NCBI GenBank assembly: GCA_002340255.1
Contig: DDLS01000175.1
Location: 62,001 to 126,000 of the forward strand
Direction of reading: 5' to 3'
DNA length: 64,000 nt
Source: Cyanobacteria bacterium UBA2566
GTDB taxonomy: Bacteria > Cyanobacteriota > Cyanobacteriia > Cyanobacteriales > Desertifilaceae
Part shown: one piece after another, positions 16,156 through 24,600 of the stretch
How the letters are laid out: the number at the start of each line of letters is the position of its first letter
Position numbering within the stretch: the stretch's first letter is position 1
Position numbers and translations under genes: made by a program
Notes under the pieces: generated by a model
Told to the model about the DNA's origin: nothing
The model's input: the letters and a program-made list of their open reading frames with translations, nothing else
Database searches by the model: none

Positions 16156-17418
16156 TTACTGAACAGACCAAGTTGCGATCGCCAGCGCCCCTAACCCAAT
16201 TCCAACAAGCGCTGGCACCAAACGGCTGCCCAAAATTCGCCACTTTGCATTCATCGGTAGCTTCCCGGTTTCCCAGTAAACCCAGTCATCTCCTAACTGG
16301 CTTGCCAACTCTAAGTTTCCTGAAATGAGGAGAACGATACCATTGCCTGTAGCAGGATTGACCCGCACCGTATGCCCTAACGCCGGCAAATTCCCCCCAT
16401 CATGACCTACAGTATATTCATCAGCACCATGAGCAACATACAAAGTATGTCCTAAACCCCAATCCTGATGTGCCCCTGGCTGAGGGTTGATCATTTGCTT
16501 TAGTGTTTCTTGTTTTAGGACTAAGTTCGTTCGGCTATAAGCTTGAACGAAGCGAGCCATATCTTGAGGCGTTGCGTAAAGAGATGCCGCTGCTGTAGCT
16601 GTGTATCGACGATGAGGACTCGGTTGAAGTTTTTCATCGAAGCTGGTTGCTAGCCGATCTGTACGACCAGAAGCAGCGATCGCCTCCCAGTCAAAACTTG
16701 ATTCTCTCATACCCAAAGGTTCTAAAATAGCCTTTTTCATATAGTCCGAAAAAGACTCTTGCGTGACGTCCTCAATCAATAATTGCAAGACGGTGTAACC
16801 ACCGCCAGAATATAGCCAGTTTCTTCCAGGCTCTCTAGCAACTGTCACTCCACGAGGTTTTCCTGACATAGAATCTTGGGTCAAAGTCAGCGACTCTTCA
16901 AGGGATTGAATCGATTCACCGGGCAGAAAACCAGCGTAGCCAAAAAGGTCGTCTAATCCTCCTGTATGACTGAGTAGATGTCGAATGGTTACCTTATCGC
17001 TATATTGACTCACGGGAAATTGCCAGCGTTTCAGGTACTGATTGGCAGGCTTATCTAAAGCGATCCGTCCTTCTTCTACGAGCTTCATGACCCCCCAAGC
17101 GGTGACCATCTTACTCACGGATGCCATTTGGTAGATTGTGCGATCGATCTGGACGGGAATTTTTTTGGCGGCATTTGCAATCCCAAAAGCATGGGCTGCA
17201 ACAACTTCACCCTTTTGAATCAGAATGAGAGCTGCACTACCCAGTTTCGGCTTACCTGGCTGACTCAGTTTTTGGATCAAATACTTTTTGATGGTTGCCA
17301 AATCTCCGCGCGGTACTGCTGGACGGGCAATCCAAAATACTTCAACCATGACAATAGTCATGACGATCGCAACCCAACGTGCGATCGAGCCTATTGTCGT
17401 GAATATATTGATACTCAT
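16156..17418 (-). CDS. Serine hydrolase, class C beta-lactamase/penicillin-binding type
   Basis: The 420-residue protein has an N-terminal membrane anchor (about 11-31). The catalytic S100-V-S-K103 motif lies in IYQMASVSKMV, the Y203-S-G motif in WLYSGGGYTV, and a late VGHDGGN takes the place of KTG. A second hydrophobic stretch is at the C terminus (LVPALVGIGLGALAIATW). Such proteins hydrolyse peptides, esters or beta-lactams in the periplasm; this sequence does not decide which. It is not obviously part of an operon. Confidence 0.85.
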   Translation of the reverse strand: MSINIFTTIGSIARWVAIVMTIVMVEVFWIARPAVPRGDLATIKKYLIQKLSQPGKPKLGSAALILIQKGEVVAAHAFGIANAAKKIPVQIDRTIYQMASVSKMVTAWGVMKLVEEGRIALDKPANQYLKRWQFPVSQYSDKVTIRHLLSHTGGLDDLFGYAGFLPGESIQSLEESLTLTQDSMSGKPRGVTVAREPGRNWLYSGGGYTVLQLLIEDVTQESFSDYMKKAILEPLGMRESSFDWEAIAASGRTDRLATSFDEKLQPSPHRRYTATAAASLYATPQDMARFVQAYSRTNLVLKQETLKQMINPQPGAHQDWGLGHTLYVAHGADEYTVGHDGGNLPALGHTVRVNPATGNGIVLLISGNLELASQLGDDWVYWETGKLPMNAKWRILGSRLVPALVGIGLGALAIATWSVQ

Positions 17419-17608
17419 GCTTTTGAAGAAAATTCAGTGGGGAAGGGAGTGAGAGCGATCGCTTCAAGCGCAGCGTAAAGTTTAGCATTTTATCTCCATC
17501 AAGGAGTGAGCGGCATAACGACCAAGATGAGCGGTGGCAGATTGCTTTTGCATGAATACCAGCTTCCTTTAGAATCCAGTATGGAAAAGGAGAAATGACC
17601 GATAGCGA

Positions 17609-17980
17609 TTAGAGAGACAAAGCCTCGATCGTCACTAGACCACCCTCGATTGCTTGGATTCGCAAATCATAACCTCGCAATAGCTGCATTCCAATGAGAG
17701 GAACCGTCTCTGACTCATTGACATAAACCTCACGGTATTGCCCGTCCCAAATTACCAGCCCAAGGTAAACTTCAAAAGTACAAAAAGTTCCATCGCCTAA
17801 TGTCGCCATATCTCGACCTTCCCAACTGAGTGCTAATGTCGAGATCATCTCTGATGGCAAGGTTAAAAAACCGGAGAAGCCTGTATCAATTACGGCATCT
17901 ACCCTTTGCGTTGTCTGATTATTCCTAACGGCGATCGCCAACATTGCTTCACAACTCTGATTCACACGCCCTTGCATCAT
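17609..17980 (-). CDS. Clan AA aspartic protease (retropepsin-like)
   Basis: A single-lobe, 123-residue aspartic protease with the active-site motif VIDTGFSGFLTLP at about 31-43, the flap-region equivalent in DGTFCTFEVYLG, and the hydrophobic VPLIGMQLLRGYDL near the C terminus. Such proteins must dimerise to form the active site. Many cyanobacteria carry several copies, usually as the second gene of a small pair. Here the start overlaps the upstream 91-residue gene by 4 bp (ATGA), which implies translational coupling. A remnant of another copy lies 350 bp upstream. Confidence 0.85.
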   Translation of the reverse strand: MMQGRVNQSCEAMLAIAVRNNQTTQRVDAVIDTGFSGFLTLPSEMISTLALSWEGRDMATLGDGTFCTFEVYLGLVIWDGQYREVYVNESETVPLIGMQLLRGYDLRIQAIEGGLVTIEALSL

Positions 17981-18252
17981 TGCTTTGGTCTCAAACTCCG
18001 TGCCCCAAAACGATCGACTGCTGGATGTCCAATGCGAACAAACCAGGTTTGAGCATCTGATACTCTTGCTGAGAGCTGTTTTGATGCTGTGAGTAGATCG
18101 TCAGCGATCTCAAAAGCTCCTGTTTCGATGTCGATCGCCACAATTTTGCCTTGGTTGCCTTCTTCGGCCTGTTGACGCACCTGAGACTCATAAATCTCAT
18201 CGCCACGCCGAGCAAACTCTTCTTTGCTATAGCGGGGTTGACGAACTGCCAT
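17977..18252 (-). CDS. Small partner protein of the clan AA protease
   Basis: A 91-residue protein: a basic start (MAVRQPRYSKEEFARRGDEIY), then GKIVAIDIETGAFEIADDLLTAS, quoted here only to GKIVAIDIETGAFEI, and a C-terminal VRIGHPAVDRFGARS. It overlaps the protease gene by 4 bp. Similar small proteins often precede such proteases in cyanobacteria. The pair has a toxin-antitoxin-like layout, but no activity is known to me. Confidence 0.75.
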   Translation of the reverse strand: MAVRQPRYSKEEFARRGDEIYESQVRQQAEEGNQGKIVAIDIETGAFEIADDLLTASKQLSARVSDAQTWFVRIGHPAVDRFGARSLRPKQ

Positions 18253-18330
18253 AGACTGAACCTCGGTTGCAAGATTGTCCCTAAATTTTACCCTAAGCAG
18301 AAAAGAAGGGTTAGGAGATAACCAAACTGC

Positions 18331-18435
18331 TCAAAAGTTTAATTCCCAACAGATCGCCCTTGGCAGCATCAAATCACCCGTATATCCCGTATCAATAACC
18401 GATCTCAGTGCTTTAATTGGTTTGCTATCGTTATC
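18331..18435 (-). pseudogene. Remnant of a second clan AA aspartic protease
   Basis: On the minus strand a 35-codon stretch reads DNDSKPIKALRSVIDTGYTG then DLMLPRAICWELNF and a stop. SVIDTGYTGDLMLP is the protease active-site segment. A TAG stands directly upstream and the C-terminal half is missing, so this is a fragment. The rest of the 18253-18581 gap holds nothing else that I can support. Confidence 0.65.
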
Positions 18436-18581
18436 CTATTGCCTCATTTTAGTCGTGTCACGGCAGTACGGTGCAGAGTATCTCCCTATTTTATCACTCA
18501 ATCGCCCGTCCCAGTTCTATTTCGTATCTGCACTCTTCCTCTGACGAAATGTTAGGTTTGCCCGGTAAAAGAATACTTTCT

Positions 18582-19193
18582 TCATGCCCAAACCCGCTTC
18601 AGCGTCAGTGTAAACCCCGACAAAACCTGCTCTCCTGATAGCTGGTTCGGATTCTCTAACACCTCAACAGCTTGACCTAGACGATAAATTTCCACCTGCT
18701 TATTTTTGGGGTTAATTAACCAGCCCAACTGCGCCCCATTCTCCAAATATTCCTGCATCTTTGCCCGTAGTTCCTTGAGGCTGTCGGTTTTAGATCGCAA
18801 CTCAACCACAAAGTCCGGGCATAATGGTATAAAACCGTCCTGCTGTTCGGGGGTAAGGGCATCCCAGCGATCGTGACGAACCCAAGCCGCATCTGGAGAG
18901 CGGTTCGCACCATTGGGGAGTTCAAATCCTGTTGAAGAGTCAAAAGCTCGACCTAGGGTATCGTTGGCTTCATACCAAACACTGAGTTGACCGGTGATGC
19001 TGAGGTTACGATAACCCGTATTGCCACCTGTGGGAGGATTCACAATTAATTCTCCTGTTGCAGTTCTCTCCAGTCGAAGTTCGCGATTTGCCGCAGCCAG
19101 CATGGCAAACTGCTCGGGTGTCACATGCAACGTCAATTCTTGGGGAAGTTGCAGCCATAGGGATTTAGATTGAGGGGAAGCTTGGACGACCAT
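18582..19193 (-). CDS. Uma2 family (DUF820) endonuclease-like protein
   Basis: The 203-residue protein is typical of the very abundant cyanobacterial Uma2 family. NRELRLERTATGELIV leads into a PD-(D/E)XK-type core with SPDAAWVRHDRW and PDFVVELRSKTD, the likely catalytic D and E-x-K positions. The C-terminal half (KMQEYLENGAQLGWLINP, VEIYR) is also conserved in the family. A restriction-like nuclease fold is known; the biological role is not. Just upstream (19210-19350, plus strand) a start-less 40-codon frame (ALEELQEKMQAAIAFQP) may be a fragment of another gene. Confidence 0.85.
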   Translation of the reverse strand: MVVQASPQSKSLWLQLPQELTLHVTPEQFAMLAAANRELRLERTATGELIVNPPTGGNTGYRNLSITGQLSVWYEANDTLGRAFDSSTGFELPNGANRSPDAAWVRHDRWDALTPEQQDGFIPLCPDFVVELRSKTDSLKELRAKMQEYLENGAQLGWLINPKNKQVEIYRLGQAVEVLENPNQLSGEQVLSGFTLTLKRVWA

Positions 19194-19363
19194 TATTGCT
19201 ACCTCATACGGCTATTTCGTCACCATTTTATCTTGCCCTGGAAGAGTTGCAGGAGAAAATGCAAGCCGCGATCGCCTTTCAACCTCAGTCCCTATTCCTT
19301 CTTCCTGTATCAGAAAAAATTCCTGTTCTAGTCCCAGGCGACGGTTAAGGACATTCATATTTT

Positions 19364-19996
19364 CTACTTCATGTATAACTCGACTATACTAACCTGAAGA
19401 GCAATTAAGCCAAATCCGGATAAAATGACTCCAGAAATACGGTTAATCCAGCGCAAGCGATGAGGGGTAATTTTATTTTTCATGAAGCCAACGGCGGTAA
19501 CCAGGACGAACCACCACAGAGCTGACCCAGAAAATACACTCAGAACGAGGATAAGAGCTAACCCATAGTGTCCGTTAGTATTTCCAGCTCCGAATCCGGC
19601 AAAGATAGCGGCAAAAGAGAGAATAGTTAAGGGATTGGTTAAGGTTAGAAAGAGGGTAGAAATATAAGCTCGCCATAGGTTTTTACCGTCAATTTTAGCT
19701 TCTTCTTTACTGGGAGACGAGCGAAAAGTTTGGATACCTAAATAACAGAGGAAAAGTCCACCAATGAGGCGTAATGCGATTTGATGTTCGATGAAAAGAT
19801 TGGAGATGAAGGTTAATCCAAATCCGGCAATACAGCCATAGAAACCATCGGCAGTGGCTGCCCCTAAACCGGAAACTAATCCGGCGATTCTGCCTTGGCT
19901 TAAGGTGCGACGAATGCATAAAATGCCAATAGGGCCAACGGGTGCGGCAATGGATAAACCGATGATTAATCCTTTGAGAATGACTGAAAGTTCCAT
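19364..19996 (-). CDS. LysE family amino-acid exporter
   Basis: A 210-residue membrane protein with about six hydrophobic segments and the family signature near the N terminus (GLSIAAPVGPIGILCIRRTL). FLTLTNPLTILSFAAIF is the second conserved block. LysE/RhtB-type proteins export amino acids or similar solutes across the inner membrane. The gene is divergent from an Lrp/AsnC-type regulator (150 bp between starts), a common arrangement in which the regulator senses the exported amino acid. Confidence 0.9.
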   Translation of the reverse strand: MELSVILKGLIIGLSIAAPVGPIGILCIRRTLSQGRIAGLVSGLGAATADGFYGCIAGFGLTFISNLFIEHQIALRLIGGLFLCYLGIQTFRSSPSKEEAKIDGKNLWRAYISTLFLTLTNPLTILSFAAIFAGFGAGNTNGHYGLALILVLSVFSGSALWWFVLVTAVGFMKNKITPHRLRWINRISGVILSGFGLIALQVSIVELYMK

Positions 19997-20147
19997 GGGG
20001 AATTATTGTGCTATGCGCTGGGGAATAGGGAATGGGAAATGGGTTGCTCCTACTGTGTTTTAGAATAACTAAGTCTAAAGCGGAATTGAATAGAGATTTG
20101 AAGGAAAATGAAGCGATTTTTGGAGAATTATAAGGTAAAATTGAGTA

Positions 20148-20609
20148 ATGACTTTTGATTCTGAAAAACTGCTCGATCGAACCGGATGGCGGATTCTGGA
20201 GATCTTGCAAGAGGAGGCAAGAATATCGTTGGCGGAGTTAGGGAGAAAGGTGGGGTTGTCTGCTCCAGCGATCGCCGAACGGGTAAAACGAATGGAAGAA
20301 GCGGGTATCATTATAGGATATCAAGCCCAGGTCAACCCGGAAAAAGTGGGCTATGCTATTGCTGCTATTATTGCCCTCACCACGACTCCTCAGAAGTATC
20401 CGCAGATCTTAGCCCTGATTGAAATGTTGCCAGAAGTGCGATCGTGTCACCATGTCACGGGTAACTTCTCTTTCTTTATGGAAGTGACGGTATCTTCAAT
20501 GGGGCACTTAGAGGAGATAATCAATCAACTGAGTGAGTTTGGACAAACTTCGACTTCTATTATTCTTTCGTCACCACTTCCGAGACGAGGCATTATGGAT
20601 CGTCAATAG
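20148..20609 (+). CDS. Lrp/AsnC family transcriptional regulator
   Basis: A 153-residue protein. The N-terminal helix-turn-helix spans ~10-55 (DRTGWRILEILQEEARISLAELG, with the recognition part APAIAERVKRMEEAG) and is followed by GIIIGYQAQVNPEKVGY. The C-terminal RAM ligand-binding domain (~70-145) has CHHVTGNFSFFMEV. It binds DNA as dimers or octamers and responds to an amino acid. Its divergent neighbour is a LysE exporter, its likely target. The stop lies one base from the stop of the convergent hybrid kinase gene. Confidence 0.9.
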   Translation: MTFDSEKLLDRTGWRILEILQEEARISLAELGRKVGLSAPAIAERVKRMEEAGIIIGYQAQVNPEKVGYAIAAIIALTTTPQKYPQILALIEMLPEVRSCHHVTGNFSFFMEVTVSSMGHLEEIINQLSEFGQTSTSIILSSPLPRRGIMDRQ

Positions 20610-20610
20610 G

Positions 20611-22509
20611 TTAGGGCGATCGCTGCAAATAATCCTGGGTTACTTGCATAATAATATCTAAGCGAAAGTTATCAAATAAAGCAGTCAGTGCTTCAGATAG
20701 GGCTGGGTGAGTCGGGGCAATTGATTGGATCAAGAATTCAACTTGTTCTTCATTCACTTCTCTAGCAGTAGAATAGAGAGCCTGTACCCAGGTTGGTGAC
20801 ATTTGAGTAAACTGTTCTCCCCAGAAGCGATCGCTGCGTACCCGATGTTTTTTAAGCTTCCTTTTAGATTTTGGCATCGTTTCATAAATGTAAGAAGCCT
20901 CTAAATAACGAGATAAACTATTAAAAATCACCTGACTCTTAAAGGGTTTACAAATAAAATTATCGGAACCAGCCTGTATAATTTCTGTACGCCTTTCTTC
21001 AAAAGCACTAGCAGTTAAGGCAATAATCACTGTTGACTTTAGACCCTGCTGCTGTTCTTGCTCCCGAATAATGCGAGTCGCTTCTAAGCCATCAACCACA
21101 GGCATCCGAGTATCCATGAAAATCAAGTCAGGTTTACAGCTCTGCCAAAGAGCGATCGCTTCTTGACCATTCGTCCCTTCAATTACTTCAAAACCGACAG
21201 GGGAAAGTAACTTGACCAGCAGCTTGCGATTTTCTGGGGTATCATCAACGACTAAAACACGGTACATCTTTTGATTAGGACTTAACTCTACGACTTGGCG
21301 AGTATCCGTTTCCCTAAAATTAAGTAAAGATTGATGGCCTAATTTTAGGGGAATATCAAACACAAATACTGTTCCTTTTCCTACTTCACTGCTAACAGAA
21401 ATTTCTCCTCCCATTAAACGCACAAACTTATCGGTAATCGATAAACCCAAACCCGTTCCTTGAGCAGAACTTATCCCGGTTGACGTTTGCACAAAAGCCT
21501 TAAATAAATCCTGTTGTTCTTCCTGTATAATCCCTGGGCCTGTATCACTCACTTTAAATTCAATAAATTCAATATTCCCATTATGACCCCTGTTTTGTTG
21601 GAGCGTTACACTCAGTTTCACCTGACCGAGTGCTGTGAACTTAATTGCATTGCCGATCAAATTAATCAAGCAACTCCGTAGCTTTTGCTCATCTGATTTG
21701 ATGTATTGTGGAACTTGAGGATCAACATTAAATTCTAGATGGATATTTTTAGATTCTGCTTTGATTTCAAATAAATCCTCTAAGCCATCTAATAAATAGT
21801 AGATGTCCAAGTCTTTTTCATTTAAATGAATAATTCCTGCTTCAATTTTTGATAAATCAAGAATATCATCAATCAAATCTAATAAATGTTCGCCACTTCG
21901 ATTAATGATTTCTAAATATTCTCGCTGTTCATCATTAGTTTGGTAATCCCGAAGCATCACTTGAGTAAACCCTAAAATAGAGTTTAAAGGGGTTCTGAGT
22001 TCATGGCTCATATTCGCTAAAAATTGACTTTTAGCCTTAGACGCTGCTGCGGCCTCTTCTTCAGCTTTCTTACGTTCTTGAATTTCCTGTTGCAGAGTTT
22101 TATTTTGCGCTTCTAGCTGGTTTTGCAATCGTCGAATCGTTAATTGATGTTCAATGCGAGCTAAAACTTCTTCCACCTGAAACGGTTTAGTAATATAATC
22201 TACGCCTCCAACTTGAAACGCCCTGACTTTATCTAAAACTTCATCTAATGCGCTGAGAAAGACAATAGGAATATTCTGAGTCTGTTCGTCTTTTTTTAGC
22301 TCCTGACAAATTTCATAGCCATTCATATCCGGTAATTTAATATCTAAAAGGATTAAATCCAGATTTCCCGATCGCGAAGCTCTGAGAGCCATTTCTCCTT
22401 TCACCGCTCCTTTAACTTTATATCCAGCCTCAGACAACGTTTTAGATAAGACCTGGAGATTTTCCAGTTGATCGTCAACAATTAAAATATTCCCTTTGTA
22501 AGTATCCAC
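20611..22509 (-). CDS. Hybrid histidine kinase (REC-HisKA-HATPase-REC)
   Basis: A soluble 632-residue hybrid kinase. The N-terminal receiver has phospho-acceptor D56 (LILLDIKLP). A coiled coil at ~125-165 leads to HisKA with H169 (ANMSHELRTPLNS). The ATPase domain has LIGNAIKF, DTGPGI and GTGLGLSI, and a second receiver has D466 (LIFMDTRMP). A C-terminal tail of ~90 residues (from ~540) resembles the tails of the two neighbouring hybrid kinases. There is no membrane segment, so it probably receives phosphate or a cue through the first receiver. It lies 25 bp downstream of the next kinase gene, likely in one operon. Confidence 0.9.
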   Translation of the reverse strand: MDTYKGNILIVDDQLENLQVLSKTLSEAGYKVKGAVKGEMALRASRSGNLDLILLDIKLPDMNGYEICQELKKDEQTQNIPIVFLSALDEVLDKVRAFQVGGVDYITKPFQVEEVLARIEHQLTIRRLQNQLEAQNKTLQQEIQERKKAEEEAAAASKAKSQFLANMSHELRTPLNSILGFTQVMLRDYQTNDEQREYLEIINRSGEHLLDLIDDILDLSKIEAGIIHLNEKDLDIYYLLDGLEDLFEIKAESKNIHLEFNVDPQVPQYIKSDEQKLRSCLINLIGNAIKFTALGQVKLSVTLQQNRGHNGNIEFIEFKVSDTGPGIIQEEQQDLFKAFVQTSTGISSAQGTGLGLSITDKFVRLMGGEISVSSEVGKGTVFVFDIPLKLGHQSLLNFRETDTRQVVELSPNQKMYRVLVVDDTPENRKLLVKLLSPVGFEVIEGTNGQEAIALWQSCKPDLIFMDTRMPVVDGLEATRIIREQEQQQGLKSTVIIALTASAFEERRTEIIQAGSDNFICKPFKSQVIFNSLSRYLEASYIYETMPKSKRKLKKHRVRSDRFWGEQFTQMSPTWVQALYSTAREVNEEQVEFLIQSIAPTHPALSEALTALFDNFRLDIIMQVTQDYLQRSP

Positions 22510-22534
22510 AGTTTTTACAAACTAGCTCCTCATC

Positions 22535-24508
22535 TTAATCAAGAATATCAATATCGCTCTCCTCAATCAAACTTAAGATTTGATCGCAGCGAAAGGTTTT
22601 TACTAAATCAGTTAGGGCGTTAGCTAAAGCAAAATGCGGCTCAGGAATTTGGTCAATCAACTGTAAAAGCCGATCGTCATCAATGGCATCTGCTGCCTGA
22701 TATAATGCCTTTAGCCACTGATTGGGCATAACATTTAGGCTATGGGCTGTGAGAATAAATGGGGATAGAGAAGTAGTGATTAATTTTTCCCTTGGCTGTT
22801 CTAAATGATAATCATAAATATAACGTACATCTAGATATTGGGCAATCTTTTCAAAGATCAGAGCTTCTGTGAAGGGTTTCCGCACACAATCATTACACCC
22901 TACCCTGACTATACGCTCGAGTTCGTCCTCTAAAATACTTGCAGTTAAGGCAATAATGATGGGGGATCGATCGGTTGCTGGTGTATTCGCTCTAATATGC
23001 TCAGTCACTTGATCTCCATTCATAACTGGCATCCGGATATCCATCCAAATTAAGTGAGGTTTCCAACTTTCCCAAATGGCGATCGCCTCTTGTCCATTTT
23101 CTGCCATTTTCACTTCAAAACCGATCGGTTCTAAAATTTGTAACAAAAGTTGCTGATTTTCCCACTGATCGTCCACAATCAAAATTCGGTACACAGACTG
23201 TTCTGGTGCTAAACCCACTACTCGACGACTTCCACTGCTCGGGACGACTTCATTTGCATCAACCGTACAGACTTCAATCGTAAACTGAAATTTACTCCCA
23301 TAACCCACTTGACTTTTAAGAGTGATTGTGGAGTTCATCAGCCGAACAAATTTTTGGGCAATAGTCAAGCCTAAACCCGTTCCTTCTTGAGACACTTTTC
23401 CCGTTTCACTTTGCACAAATGCCTCAAATAACTTTTGCCGATCTTCTGGAGCTATTCCAGGACCAGTATCTTCTACTTCCACTTGCAGAGCCACTTTTTT
23501 TGAGAGGTTTAATTCTTCATTCTCGATCGCTAAAACACGGAGAAAGACTTGCCCTTTTTGGGTGAATTTAATTCCATTATTGAGCAAATTAATCAAGACC
23601 TGGCGCAATTTGACTTGGTCTGCACAAATGTAGTCTGGAACCTCTCGATCGATGGCAAAAATTAATTCTATATTTTTTTGTTCTGCTTTGAGCTTAAACA
23701 TATCCTCCAGATCGTCAATCATCCTCCTAAAATCAAAACAGCCCTCATCTAAAGTAACTCTCCCTGATTCGATTTTAGATAAGTCTAAAACATTATTAAT
23801 TAAAGTCAACAAATGTTGGCCACTCCGATTCATAATCCGAACATTCTCTTGATGTTCTGTTGGTAAAACAGGAGAACGGCCCATTAATTGACAAAAGCCT
23901 AAAATCACATTTAAAGGCGATCTCAGCTCATGACTCATATTAGCCAAAAACTCACTTTTAGCCCGATTCGCTAATTCTGCGGCTTGTTTTGCCAGTTCCA
24001 ACTCTTGGGTTCTTTGATAAACTTTTTTCTCCAAATCCTGATTCAGTTCCCTGAGTTCTGTATTGATCAGTTGTAAGGTTTGATTTTGCTGGGCTAATTT
24101 TTGATCTTGGTCATAACTTCGTAATGCCTCAAGGACCGTCAACTTCAGATCTTCCTCATCCCAAGGTTTGGCAATATATCGATATAATTTAGCATAATTA
24201 ACCACTCGTCCCACAACATCGGCACTAGCTTGACCCGTTAATAATATTTTCAATGTTTTTGGAGATAAATCATGGATTCTAATTAATAGCTCATCACCCG
24301 ACATTTCCGGCATCATATGATCGGAAATGATTAAAGCAATATCCATTTGATCCAACAAACAATCTTCAGCAATTTCTAGAGCTTCCATTCCGCTTTCAGC
24401 TTGCTCGATAAAATAACCGTAAGTCAACCATGCTTTCAGTTGTCGCTTTAAGCTATCTAAAATAATGGGGTTATCATCGACACAGAGGATAACTCGATTA
24501 GAGGTCAT
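22535..24508 (-). CDS. Hybrid histidine kinase (REC-HisKA-HATPase-REC)
   Basis: A 657-residue paralogue of the downstream kinase. The first receiver is of a different type: D63 in IISDHMMPEMSG, with LLTGQASADVV and YIAKPWDEEDL as in RpfG-like receivers. Then a coiled coil (~137-180), HisKA H193 (ANMSHELRSPLN), ATPase motifs LLNNGIKF, DTGPGIA and GTGLGLTIA, and a second receiver with D490 (LIWMDIRMP). It shares the YIYDYHLEQP-type C-terminal tail. The gene is first of the two-kinase operon and divergent from the large 1785-residue kinase, with 92 bp between the starts. Confidence 0.9.
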   Translation of the reverse strand: MTSNRVILCVDDNPIILDSLKRQLKAWLTYGYFIEQAESGMEALEIAEDCLLDQMDIALIISDHMMPEMSGDELLIRIHDLSPKTLKILLTGQASADVVGRVVNYAKLYRYIAKPWDEEDLKLTVLEALRSYDQDQKLAQQNQTLQLINTELRELNQDLEKKVYQRTQELELAKQAAELANRAKSEFLANMSHELRSPLNVILGFCQLMGRSPVLPTEHQENVRIMNRSGQHLLTLINNVLDLSKIESGRVTLDEGCFDFRRMIDDLEDMFKLKAEQKNIELIFAIDREVPDYICADQVKLRQVLINLLNNGIKFTQKGQVFLRVLAIENEELNLSKKVALQVEVEDTGPGIAPEDRQKLFEAFVQSETGKVSQEGTGLGLTIAQKFVRLMNSTITLKSQVGYGSKFQFTIEVCTVDANEVVPSSGSRRVVGLAPEQSVYRILIVDDQWENQQLLLQILEPIGFEVKMAENGQEAIAIWESWKPHLIWMDIRMPVMNGDQVTEHIRANTPATDRSPIIIALTASILEDELERIVRVGCNDCVRKPFTEALIFEKIAQYLDVRYIYDYHLEQPREKLITTSLSPFILTAHSLNVMPNQWLKALYQAADAIDDDRLLQLIDQIPEPHFALANALTDLVKTFRCDQILSLIEESDIDILD

Positions 24509-24600
24509 AAATTTAGCACTCGATTAATTTTTAAAAACAACGAAACTTCTGAACGTCTATAGGGGGATTCTTATTTTGTCTTCTAGGATCAACTGAATTT

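Noticed and set aside
20020..20050. GGGAATAGGGAATGGG-type short repeats (also near 890-920 and 31195-31215)
   Set aside because: These are common short tandem sequences of cyanobacterial intergenic DNA; no sign of a specific function here.
19707..20210. 167-codon minus-strand frame crossing the lysE start and the divergent promoter
   Set aside because: It is rich in histidine, arginine and serine, as expected of a shadow frame, and overlaps both well-supported genes.
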